Positions 53,891-64,000 of a stretch of 64,000 nt of DNA are shown piece by piece. The stretch's first letter is position 1; every line of letters starts with the position of its first letter. The notes under the pieces were generated by a model. The model saw only the letters and a program-made list of their open reading frames with translations. It searched no databases and was not told where the DNA came from. Made by a program: the position numbers and the translations under genes. Origin of the DNA: Clarkia xantiana subsp. parviflora. Its lineage: Eukaryota; Streptophyta; Magnoliopsida; Myrtales; Onagraceae. The stretch lies in contig JAPTYO010000020.1 in the NCBI GenBank assembly GCA_036873135.1, positions 2,224,081 through 2,288,080 of the forward strand. The letters run 5' to 3'.

Positions 53891-56336
53891 CCAAAACAAT
53901 ATTTTTTTAAAAAAACGTATCGCCTTAGGTTAGATTTAAGTCTGACAATTTAGCGAATCTGCTGGGAAAATTTAGAGGGTTCGGCTCACTATATTCGCTT
54001 ATTGCCATGTTTTTTTTAGCATTTAGTTTTTATTCACTTTACTATTCTTACTTTGATTTTTTGTGTGCAGGTGCACAATTAAGATTAATTTTTTTTTCTT
54101 TCTTTCTTTATGTCATTTTATAAACTACCACACACTCACTTTAGTGTAATGGCCAAAACGCCTAAAACACAGGGCGACTAGGAACCCCGAAGGTTTAATA
54201 CGGTACGACCGGAGCAGTAGTTCCGCCGGTACCACTCGGAAAAACTCACTCGCTCGTGTAGGTCCAGATATCCCTTTTTAGGGGGATGAAACCACTGTGT
54301 CGGGAACATATCAGTGGAACCTACCTTGTAGAGCAAAGCCACCCTTTTTTTTAGACTAACGTATCATTTTTATCCATTTTTTAAATTAAAGGTTATAAAC
54401 AACAAGTCTTCCTAACTGTGTAACTTTTATTCTTATGCATTCATCTCATTGCATTAAAAAAAATCAGCCAATCAGTTAGTCATTTAGTTGTAGAATTTTT
54501 CTTTTTAAAACATTCATTCCATATGCATTGTTTTTTTTTTTTTAAACTCTTATTTGATTTTTTTAATTTCAAACATGTGTTTTATACGCATCATTAAAAA
54601 AAATCTCTTCAAGTAAGTTGTAATTTCTATTAGTTCATCATATATGCGCTATCTTCGAGAAAAAAAAAAAAACTTTTTAAGGAAAATGTATAATCATATT
54701 TTAGCTATTAGAGTTCCTAATCTCAAACATGCATTCTATATTCATTATTTTCAAAACTTTTACCTGAATTTTTAATTACAATCGTGCATCCTTCTCTTAG
54801 TCGTGTAACTTTTTTCCTTCAAGCATGCATTCCACGTGCATTATTTTTAAACTTTTTTGTCAGCACTTTTGTTTCAAGCTTGCATTCAATATGCATTGCT
54901 TTTTTTTTTTTTTTAAACCTTCTAGGGAACATGTAATTTTCTTAGTTGTAGAATTTTTATTTACAAGCATGCATCCTATTACCAAAAAAAAAAAAACAAA
55001 AAAATTATCAGGTAACTTGTAAGTTTTCTTAACTGTAGAACTTTCATTTCAAGTATGCATCGTTTTATGAAAAATATTTGTAGATAGTGTGTACACATTC
55101 TTAGTTGTAGAGCTTTTAATTGTGAACATGACATCGTATATGCATTGTTAAAATAAAAAAAAATTACCTGAATTCTTCTTTATTTCAAACGTGCATCCAA
55201 TATGCATTTTTCTCAGGTAAGTTGTAAGTCTTCTTAGTCGTAGAATTAATTTCAAACATGCATCGCATTGCATTACTTCAAAAAAAAATCTACCTAAAAT
55301 TTTCATTTAAAAACACGCATTTCATATGCATCATTCAGGTACCCTTGGTTTGGTATCATGCACATACAAGTTGTTTCAGTCAGACAGGGGCAAAAAATGA
55401 GAATATGCAATGAGTCAAGTTGCATAGCTAGCAAATTTCCCAGTGGAGATGTCCAACACACAGGTAAGAAAATCCGCCGATTAATTTTATACTCGGAATT
55501 CGAGTTATTCTATACTATTTTGCAGCTCAGATAATGATCTAAGTTAAGACCCATGACGCGCAACCTACCCCTACGAGGGGACCCGGCAACCGGTTTACGA
55601 AGGATCCGTGAGAGCTCATGCAATTCACACCCTTACCAATGTCAGGAGCAGAACTGTACCACAAGTTATTTGCTCGGGGCCTCATCGGGCCCGAGGTTTC
55701 TAAATCAAGTGCGAAGACACTAAATAATGAACCAAACTCGAAGTGCGAGATTCACATGGGGGCATCAGGATACTCAACTGAGAACTGCTCACGTCTGAGG
55801 CACAAGATCCAGGATCTCATTGACAACAAGCTTTTGTTCCTTATCTATGGCTTAAATATGTACTCCATGTGCGGCTGGTCATGGCCATGGAAATAGGGAT
55901 CTTGTCATGAATTATATAAATAAATTCATATATTTATTTTGTTCGGTGATTTGCCTGTATTGATTTTGTTTTTTTTTCTTCTTAGGAATAATGTGAGCCA
56001 ATTGACAATTCAGTCTTTGCTGAGTTGATGTTCTTAACGAAGCACCCGAGCAATAAAGTTGGACCATTGAGTCCATCAAAGCGACGAACAAAGAATTCTG
56101 ATGGCCCAGTTGTCAATTCATGCCTTTTCCCGACAAATGAGACGATACATTTCACAAGAAAGTGTGACCTCGAAATTTCTAACCAGGGGACTTGCATCCT
56201 CGAAGGATCTCCATGACAAATCTCCACCAACATTATGTTGAATTCCTACGCATTGTCGAGACGAGCCATTTATTAAGTATGCGACAAGCTTAACTTGGTG
56301 ATTGTAAACTTTGGGGCATTTCTCGTATGTATATAC
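53891..56336 (+). mobile_element. Internal region of gypsy element: PBS area, leader, gag relic
   Basis: TTAGCGAATCTGCTGGGAAA (about 53950) resembles the GGCGACTCTGCTGGGGA primer-binding region of plant Tat/Ogre elements. A T-rich leader follows with about ten degenerate repeats containing GCATGCAT or ATATGCATT words and TTAGTTGTAGAA (54380-55345). A gag relic lies at 55618-55896. There is no pol, so the element has lost most of its interior. Confidence 0.6.
55618..55896 (+). pseudogene. Gypsy gag fragment
   Basis: Encodes FTPLPMSGAELYHKLFARGLI and later CEIHMGASGYSTENC followed by LRHKIQDLIDNKLL. This matches the C-terminal gag motif of plant Ty3/gypsy elements (CEYH.GA.GH..ENC..LR..VQ.LID). 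The frame stops at 55894-55896 and no protease or RT follows. Confidence 0.75.
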
Positions 56337-56341
56337 ATATA

Positions 56342-57100
56342 TGTTGGATCACGGGCGAAGCTCCGTTACGTCCTTGACGGAAAGCTTGGACTCCTGGGCT
56401 CCGCGTAATCCTGCAAAAGGGGATGACCTGGGTGGTGACCCAGAATCCCTCTCCGATGCTTAAATGAGTACGGTGATCAATTGGGGGTAAGCACAAGAGT
56501 ATAAGTTCGTCTTAGATGATGGTTTTCTGAGGTAACTTCCTCCTTTATTTAGGAGGGGAAGTTACTCAGTTACCTGTTACTGCGCCTGGCAGTTTTGCCC
56601 ATGATTCCGTGTATCTCGCCACGATTCCACATATCTCGGTTGGGATTCCATATATCTCGCCCCACGCTCCGCGTATCTTACCCGTACTCCGCGTATCTCG
56701 GGCACGCCCTGCGTATCTCGGGGAGTTTATCTCTATCTCTAACTGTCTCCCACTACTCTATCTAGTAGGAGGGTTTCTCGGTTTTTATCCTCTGATCACA
56801 AGTCCTGACTCCTGTCGGAGACTCCAGAGTTTCTCATTCTAGATCACCACCCAGGACCTTCAGTCTCTACGGGACAGGTCCAGCCTCTGCGGGGCTTTAT
56901 TATCGGGGCCTTTACTAAGGCACATCGGGGCCTACTCAGAGGCTTCTTATCGGGAGCATTCAGCTCATTCATCGGGACCGCTAAAGTCGGGACCCTTCGT
57001 GCTGGGCCTCTGGGCCTTCCAGGCTTTTCACGAGGCCCACTGGACCTACTCGCCGTCCATTGGCTGTTAACGGGGCTAACGATTACATCGGAACCCATCA
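56342..57100 (-). repeat. Solo LTR (759 bp) inside the gypsy element
   Basis: Starts TGTTGGATCACGG and ends GAACCCATCA on the plus strand. It is flanked by the 5-bp repeat ATATA (56337-56341 and 57101-57105). On the minus strand it carries TTTAAGCATCGGAGAGGG, a word typical of gypsy LTR 3' regions, so it is a minus-strand LTR. The interior has repeated CGCGTATCTC words. The target repeat is AT-rich, which slightly weakens it as evidence. Confidence 0.75.
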
Positions 57101-57105
57101 ATATA

Positions 57106-57206
57106 TAATATAATATAAACTAGGCTTAATTAGATGAGATGGACTTAATTATGTAACATATGGTTAAATAGATAAGATATGCGTAGATAATATAATACTT
57201 TAAATA
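57106..57206 (+). repeat. Right LTR fragment of gypsy element, part 1
   Basis: AGGCTTAATTAGATGAGATGG and the following 80 bp match 52911-53010 closely. It is cut at 57206 by the Helitron. Confidence 0.75.
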
Positions 57207-57518
57207 CTAGGTGGTTGGCCCGCGCTTTGCGCGGTAAGTACATAATAAACTTAATTTAATCGTAATTCATTTCATTGTTTTATATGTTTAATTTTTTTTC
57301 ATAATGCATAATGTAAAAATGGTGTAAATTATGAGTATTTATTAAGTGAATATAAATTATAATGATTTTTTTACAATTTTCTTTTATTAAGTATATTAAT
57401 AATATATACATAAAATAGAGAATAATTTATATATGAAATATATTGATAAAGTGTATTATTTTTTTAATTAAAAGAATTTATTTAATAGATATTAATAGTT
57501 TATAATTTAGATAAAACC

Positions 57519-57554
<36 letters not shown>

Positions 57555-59718
57555 ATAATTAGTATGTGTTTGCAAAACAATAATATATACATTTACTAAC
57601 ATATGATGTTAATTCACGCTCCTCAACTAAATTTTTATGCTATTTATTTGCATCGTATTTATCACAAAAGTTAAATTGAATATATGTATTTTAATAAGTA
57701 ACTAAATAACTATTACATATGTTATGATGAAGTTATATATTATAAAAACAAAGTTGTTTCACTATTATTATGAAGTCAATTATGAATCATTAGTAATAAC
57801 CTATTCACACTTTTTGTAAAGTATAAACATATTATACTTATTTTTATTTTTATTATAATAATTTAGATATATCATGATTTTAAAAACTTATGTATCAATA
57901 ATTATAGAATAGAAAATTTAGAGAAAATGTAATTAAATGACTTACTTATAAATTATTTCTACCATTTTTATAATTATGTGATTAACTTATAATTTATAAC
58001 ATTGTTAAATAGCTCTATTTATAAAATTAGTTTTTTTGTCAATATTTTTCTAAATAAATAAAATTTAGGAAAGTGTTATATAAAAATGAGTGTGTAAAAA
58101 ATGAAGCATAAATAAAACATTTTTTTAGAGGGTTATTATTAATTGTAAAGTACCGTACTAAAAATTGTAGTAGCTTTCAAGATTGCATGTGGAAAACATA
58201 TAATTTTTTACTTTATTATTTAATTTAATCATTTTTTTGTTTCAATTTATTTTTAATATGTGATTTTTTTTCATCTTTCTGTTATTTTTATTGAAACAAA
58301 TTATAACTATTTATTACTATACCACCTAAATAATATACTTGTTTCGACCAAGTTACCGCGGGCTGTCCGCTGAGTAACTTGTCGATGTCTTCGGGTTGGG
58401 TGCGAGCTTGTTAGGGCCAAGTCCGTCTCCTAGGGTCGTGCACGGGCCTTTGGCTTCGTCTTCAAAATCGCACTAAGTCCTTCGGGCTCTCTCGCTAGCT
58501 GTCCGTCCGTACCTGCGAGAGGAGCATTACCGAGCAACTCCCGTGGAGAGGGGGGGTGCTTGGTGCGCTCACTCCGACGATCAACATTAGACAGTTCTAG
58601 AGAGATAAAGTTTAGAGAGAGGTCAGAGCTTTTCCCAATTCTCACCCAAAGTGACTTTTTTTTTATGTTTACCCCCAAGGTGGCTATTTATAGGCAACCT
58701 TGGACCGTAAGCCGGTTTTGACCCGGTTCAATGTGGAAATGTGAACCGGGATGCAGGGGAGAGCTTTGGGAAGAGGACTCTGACGCGCGTCTCAGACGGC
58801 TGTCACGAGCGGGACGCGCGCGCCTTTGAAACATAGGTCTCGGACACATAGGAGTTAGTTAAAAATCGGGTCTCCTATACATTCGAGACAAAATGGGGGG
58901 TGTGCGCGACACCCCGGGGGTGCCGGGCAAGTTTGCGACTTGCCCGGTTTCCCCGGGTTAGCTCGAGATCGGGTTTTTCGTGGGTTTCGTGCGTGTACGA
59001 GGTCCGAATAATTTAAAACCGAGCCCGAATCATGCGTATATCCATCAATACTCAATGTATTTTAGTCATTATAATTTTTTACTTTTTATTTTTTTTTATT
59101 TTTTTTATATGAATATTAAATTATTTCATTTTTTATTTATATTTATGAAACTAATTTATATATACTTATTAATAATATTAGCTGAAAAATATATGTACTA
59201 TAATTTATTAATATGCTGTAAATTTTTTTTTTACTTTATTATCTAATTTAATAATTTTGTTGATTTTCGTTTATTTTATTTATATTATATTTATTTTAAC
59301 AAAATGTTTTGTTTTAAAACTTATACAACTAATTTTAATTTGTGTAAATTTTTAATATAATATTTTATGTTTTCACTGTTATTATTTTTTATTCCATTTT
59401 AGTAAACATTCAAAGTAATGTGAATTTTTTTAATTTTCTATTGTTAGGGTGTTAAACTTAAGCTTAATTAGGGTGCTCAATTTGATTTAACCATCTTTTG
59501 AATGTAACCGATTGTGAGAATGCATTAGAGACCTTGCATTACATTTAGAGTTACATGTGGATGTGAGAGAATAATCTTATGAATGTAACTTTATCAAAAT
59601 TGATATGGACTAATCATATTGTGTTTTTTTAACACCTAAGTGAGAGAAGATGGCATACAAAGCTTATTTGTCAACAATGTATTAAAAACATTGAGATTAT
59701 ATTATATATAGATATAGA
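57207..59718 (-). mobile_element. Non-autonomous Helitron (2512 bp), borders confirmed by empty site
   Basis: On the minus strand it begins TCTATATCTATATATAATATA (59718) and ends with hairpin CCGCGC-AAA-GCGCGG, a 9-nt spacer and CTAG (57207). It is flanked by A and T with no duplication, i.e. insertion into an AT dinucleotide. The gypsy LTR around it is colinear with the uninterrupted copy at 52911-53095: joining 57206 to 59719 restores AATACTTTAAATATCTTTATAA, against AATACTTTATGTATCTTTATAA there. The interior is AT-rich and has no Rep/helicase. It holds a solo LTR at 58340-59047. Confidence 0.88.
58340..59047 (-). repeat. Solo LTR (708 bp) inside the Helitron
   Basis: Starts TGTTTCGACCAAG and ends ATATCCATCA. 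The 5-bp duplication ATACT is at 58335-58339 and 59048-59052. A TATAAATAGCC box on the minus strand (about 58684-58694) indicates minus orientation. It is GC-rich compared with the surrounding Helitron, and no internal region or second LTR is present. Confidence 0.82.
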
Positions 59719-59800
59719 TCTTTATAATTGTTAGTTCTTTTGTGTTTCACTTCGTGTATAAGTTATGGATTTATTTATATAGAATTAGTTTATATTTAAA
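59719..59800 (+). repeat. Right LTR fragment of gypsy element, part 2
   Basis: TCTTTATAATTGTTAGTTCTTTTGTG and on to TTATATAGAATTAG match about 53010-53085. Similarity then stops, so the LTR is truncated. Confidence 0.7.
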
Positions 59801-60044
59801 CACTTTGAAGGCGTGTTATTAAACGCTCCAGCTTTCGCCCAAAGTTTTTTAAGTGCAAAAGCACTTTGGAAGTGCACTCAAACGCACCCTAAATATCTTA
59901 GAGAGAGTCTCATGTTTAATTAACTGAACGTGCAACATGTTTTTACATAATCAGATACATACCATTGTACTTTAGGACTTCCCCCTAATTTTATTTGTAT
60001 AATTATTTAAGAAAATTTGAGAAATCAAGAATGAATAGTTATAA
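59801..60044. other. Spacer
   Basis: Non-coding. Inverted-looking AAGCACTTTGGAAGTGC words near 59855-59880 are noted. No gene. Confidence 0.4.
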
Positions 60045-60545
60045 TGTGTAAATTGCTACATGAATTTTGACCAATTAACGAATCACTACATGAACTTTAA
60101 TATATCAAAATTGGCTACTCGAACTTTCAATTTCAGAGCAAATTGTTATGTATGTTTAAATTGCCATCAAACTGGACAAACAATGAGTATGCTTCCGGCA
60201 TGTGAGATCTTTTTATGTGTATCCAAGATGGATTCAAAGATGAATTGAAAGTATTTCGTTGCAATACTTTCAATTTATATTTGAATCTATATTTGGTACA
60301 CATTAAAAGACCCCACGTGGTGGACACATGCTCATTTTCTGTCTAATTTGATGAAAAATGAAAATAAAAAAGTAGTTCGCTCTGAAATTGAAAGTTCGAC
60401 TATTTAATTTTAAAAAATAAAATTCTAAGTATCAATTTGTAAATTTGTCAAAGTTTGATTAGCTAATTTAAAAAAAAAAAAATTAAAATTCATGTATCAA
60501 TTTAGAAATTTATCAAAGTTAGGGTAGCATTTTGGTTATTATTTA
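60045..60545. mobile_element. Foldback-type MITE, near-palindromic (about 500 bp)
   Basis: The two halves are inverted copies around a centre near 60255. Left-arm words AATGAGTATG, CTTTTTATGTGTA, GATTCAAAGATGAATTGAAAGTA correspond to right-arm words (inverted) AATGAGCATG, CTTTTAATGTGTA, GATTCAAATATAAATTGAAAGTA. Further out TCGAACTTTCAATTTCAGAGC occurs in both arms. Outer ends near TTGCTACATGAATTTTGA are less symmetrical. No coding capacity. It ends about 100-150 bp upstream of the likely SEUSS transcription start. Confidence 0.75.
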
Positions 60546-60972
60546 TTAACACTTTAATTATTGATGATGATAATTAGGGTACACATTTGGAAAATATATA
60601 TAAGATTGCAACCGAGTTTATAGTATTATTAGGTTTAAATAGATAGAGATTAGAGAGAGACTGAGTTTGACTTCGTTTGAGGAGAGGAAGGATTGAGGAA
60701 GAGGTAATTCAATCCGATTGAAATACAATTTTGACGTCCGCAAGGTCACCCTCCATCTGTCGTCTCTCTCCTCCCTTCCCTCTTTTCTCTCTCTAGCATA
60801 CAGTGAAGAAACAGGTCACAAACACTGTAGAACCCTCCAGTTATCGGAATCGGTATCAATTCGAGCCACACAGCAGCCCCAATAGGAACATAGCCGTGCG
60901 TATATCATCCTTACACCTCTCTTTCACAACAATAGGATCAATTAGGATCAATTCAGCTTCAATTTCGACCAT

Positions 60973-61480
60973 GTGAGTTGCGTTGTGTGGAAAGCTTCTT
61001 GCTTTCTGTTATCGGTTTCTAGCAGCTGCACTTTAGGGGTTTAGGGGCTTAGTAAGGAGCATTTTGCTGCCTGTTGCTTCTGTCTTGTGTTCTGGATCTT
61101 TGATTTGTAATAAAGTGCTGCCTTTTACAAACTCCTCTCTTTGCTGTTTGGGTTTTTAATTTTGTCTGTTCTCTTTTGGAAATTGGTCGGATTGGCTTAG
61201 TGTCATTCTAATGAAGTTTTTGGGAACAGGTGATTGGGTTGAAAAATGGGTTTCTAGTTGTTTCGTGCAGTGAATGTAGTTATGGCTGTTCTTTGGGATT
61301 TTGGGTCAATCATCTTCAACTCTGAAATATTTACTGAAACCCTAAAAGTAGTGATTTTTTAGTTTAGTTTTGCTTGTGTTGGGTGCTATTCGTTGTTATT
61401 TTGGGATTGAAACCTTTGTTTCTCTTTCATTTGCCTATTTGCTACTAGTATGGATCTGAGAGCTTGGAATTTTCTTGCAG
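60973..61480 (+). other. Probable 5' UTR intron of SEUSS gene
   Basis: A donor GTGAGTTG follows ACCAT at 60973, and an acceptor TTTCTTGCAG ends at 61480 after a T-rich stretch. The flanks (CT-rich leader about 60640-60972 and 61481-61851) carry no long frame and precede the coding start, so this looks like a leader intron. Confidence 0.5.
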
Positions 61481-61851
61481 GCACTTTACTAGAAGGTCAG
61501 TGGAACAATTTTCATCTGTTGGATACAGTGACCACTAAAATGTCGACATAGCTGCTTCGAATTTGGTTTTGGTCAACTATGGGTTGTGGCTTTTGTTTGG
61601 AAGAACTCAAAAGGAACATGCGCCGGCACAAGCTCGGTTTTTCTGATCACACAGTAAAAAAACATTAATTCCATGGCCGAGTGTGAAATGCTGCTTAGGT
61701 TGAGCATCAAATTTGGTTGTTTTGATGCATAGTTTCCTGAAGCTGATGTTATTTTCAGATTCGTCTGCTAAGACCATTAAGACAGGTTTTCTCAGTCAAT
61801 TTGTAGCCGTGTAAGGTTAGAGTAACCAATATATAGAGAAAGATAGTGAAG

Positions 61852-63858
61852 ATGGGACCGTCTGGTTCGTCCACTCCTATCAGTGGGGCCCAATCTGGTT
61901 CTTCATCGCTTTTGCGACAAAGTTCAGGAATGTTAGGAGCTCAGGGTGGTTCAATCCCTAGCCAAAATGCTTTTCCTTCACTCATCTCTCCCCGCTCCCA
62001 GTTTAGTAACATGAGTATGCTCGGTAATAATGTACTCAATGGTTCTTCTCAACTGAATCAGTCATTTGGAAATGGCATACCGGGAAGTAGCCAGCGCTGT
62101 GTTATAGATTCCGGGGCTGAATCGGATCCATTGTCTAGCATTGGGAATGGAATGAGCTTCAGTAGTCCTGCTTCTTTCGTTCAGTCTAATCCTGGTTCAT
62201 CTAGTCAGGTCCAAGGGCAAGAGTTTTCTAGTTTACCCGGTGGCCATCTCCTTGATAGGTCTCATTCACAAAAATTTGAGCATCACAATTTCCAAAGGAG
62301 TCCTCAGCAGTCAATGCAACAGTTTTCAAATCCTCACATTACCCAGCAGCAGCAGCAGCAACAACTACCACAACAGCAGTTGGCAGGTGTTGGACATGTC
62401 AAGATGGAACCACAAACCATGGGGGACCAAATTGGCGAGCAGCCACAGAAGCAGCTACAATCATTGAGAAATCTCGTGTCGGTTAAGTTAGAGCCGCAAC
62501 AAATGCAGAGTGTGAGAAGCATGCCTGCTGTGAAATTAGAAAACCAATCAGAACAGTCTATGTTTCTACAGCAGCAGCAGCAACATTTACTGCCTATGTC
62601 GAGGAATCCTTCTCAGGCATCTGCTGCACAGATCAATCTTTTGCAACAACAAAGGTTATTGCAGCTGCAGCAGCCTCTCCAGCAGCAGCAGCTCATGAAG
62701 ATCATTCAGCAGCAGCAGCAACAACAACGTCCCCAGTTGCCTCCACAGTTTCAGCAGAACTCGACTCTCAGGTCCCTTGCAAAACCGGTCTATGAACCTG
62801 GAATGTGTGCTAGGCGACTTACGCATTACATGTATCATCAACAACAGAGACCGGAGGTTAGCTTTCTTTATTGTGGAGATTCATTGAATCTTTGTGGGAG
62901 AATGCTTAGCTCTTGTTGTGTATTTAGGATAACAATATCGAGTTTTGGAGGAAGTTTGTTGCGGAATATTTTGCTCCAAATGCCAAGAAGAAATGGTGTG
63001 TTTCTATGTATGGAAGTGGACGACAGACAACTGGAGTTTTTCCTCAGGTATGCAGCTAAACCATGATTATTAATAAAACGCTTTGTTAATTGTAAGTTTG
63101 CATTGGGTCATCCACATCTAAGATCACTTCATTGCAGTATAACAACGTTATGTAGCATCTCTCAGATGTCCTAGTTTTACTTCTATATCAATTAAGATTG
63201 GCAAGTCAAGAATTACGCGAACTAACATATTGCTGACAGGATGTATGGCACTGTGAGATATGCAATCGAAAGCCAGGACGTGGTTTTGGTACGTCTTATT
63301 CTTCTAATGCATTGTTTTTAAATTTTAAAATCATTTTTTGTGTTTAATATACATCAACTACATATAATATCGGCCAAAAAAAATATACAACATCAACTGA
63401 ATTGATTGATTGGTTTCTCCTTGTATGTTTAAGTTTAAGGGTAGGTCATTGAATGCAATTTTTACAGTTGTATGTTTGTTTTACTTACAGAAGCAACAGT
63501 GGAGGTCCTTCCCAGACTTTACAAAATAAAATATGAAAGTGGAACCTTGGAGGAGCTGCTATATGTTGATATGCCACGTGAATATCAAAATTCATCGGGT
63601 CAGATAGTTCTGGATTATGCAAAAGCAATTCAAGAAAGTGTATTTGAGCAACTCCGTGTAGTTCGTGACGGTCAGCTTCGAATTGTTTTCTCTCAAGACT
63701 TGAAGGTCACCATCTAATGAATAACACTTTGTTCAGAAGGCATTAGCTTTCATTTGTTAAATGTTCTGTTTTTTACATTTAATTGGCAGATATGTTCGTG
63801 GGAATTTTGCGCTAGGCATCACGAAGAACTTATTCCTCGGAGATTGTTGATACCTCAG
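61852..63858 (+). CDS. SEU: SEUSS-like transcriptional co-regulator, 5' part (runs off the window)
   Basis: Visible exons: 61852-62856, 62928-63047, 63240-63288, 63491-63705, 63790-63858; GT-AG introns, 486 codons in frame, with a further donor after 63858. It starts MGPSGSSTPISGAQ. The N-terminal third is Ser/Gly-rich with the SEUSS words FPSLISPRSQFSNMSMLGN and AESDPLSSIGNGM. Glutamine-rich tracts span about residues 165-300. From about 312 the LIM-domain-binding (LDB) fold begins (PVYEPGMCARRLTHYMYHQQ; RKFVAEYFAPNAKKKWCVSM; ICSWEFCARHHEELIPRR). SEUSS is a nuclear adaptor that pairs with LEUNIG-type corepressors and MADS proteins in floral and ovule development. The rest of the LDB domain and the C-terminus lie beyond 64000. 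Confidence 0.93.
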
Positions 63859-64000
63859 GTAGTTTATACACTGTTTTTTTCTACGATTCTTTCCGGAACT
63901 TGATAATCTTTGGTGAAATAAGTGTAAATTTTATTGATCCCAACTAGATTTGACGTTGAAGTTAAGTATTGGGGTGCATAACTGACCTTATTATACTAGT

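Overview
This is nuclear DNA from a eudicot plant. The genes have GT-AG introns and plant-specific families: a PH-RCC1-FYVE-BRX protein, a VQ protein, a PPR protein and SEUSS. The intergenic space is AT-rich and dominated by plant-type transposable elements (TEs). I cannot name the species.

Layout, genes: (1) 2127-7932 (+), nine-exon PRAF-type PH/RCC1/FYVE/BRX protein; (2) 10794-14677 (+), four-exon AMT2-subfamily ammonium transporter; (3) 18619-19293 (-), intronless MKS1-like VQ protein; (4) about 21001-21550 (+), a promoter with site II, telo-box and TATA elements followed by one very convincing and one weaker C/D-box snoRNA; (5) 22299-25174 (-), ten-exon class-P alcohol dehydrogenase; (6) 26233-28050 (+), intronless PPR protein; (7) 28196-29338 (-), intronless KIN17-like DNA/RNA-binding protein; (8) 61852 to the right edge (+), 5' part of a SEUSS co-regulator. 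All coding genes look intact. They are housekeeping or regulatory genes with no common pathway, so this is ordinary gene space, not a functional cluster.

Layout, TEs: the first 29 kb holds small elements: hAT-type MITEs at 9047-9794, 13318-13635 and 13661-14011, a young 1.14-kb LTR element with identical 206-bp LTRs at 15960-17101, and a TTA-flanked MITE carrying a SINE-like sequence. From 29.7 to 60.5 kb the window is almost all TE: a degenerate LINE (29679-36522), a hAT element inside an LTR-like sequence, two head-to-tail Helitrons (one with a captured SRA-domain fragment), a 3.4-kb direct duplication with 27-bp minisatellites, two adjacent Tourist-like MITEs, and a decayed Ty3/gypsy element. 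The gypsy element is interrupted by a solo LTR and by a 2.5-kb Helitron that itself contains another solo LTR. A long foldback element lies just upstream of SEUSS.

Most informative: the snoRNA locus, the Helitron whose boundaries are confirmed by a paralogous empty site in the same window, the non-canonical TA...TA LTR element, and the duplicated minisatellite block. I found no convincing new protein system. Exon borders are read by eye from splice sites and family knowledge. Identities and dates of repeats are estimates.
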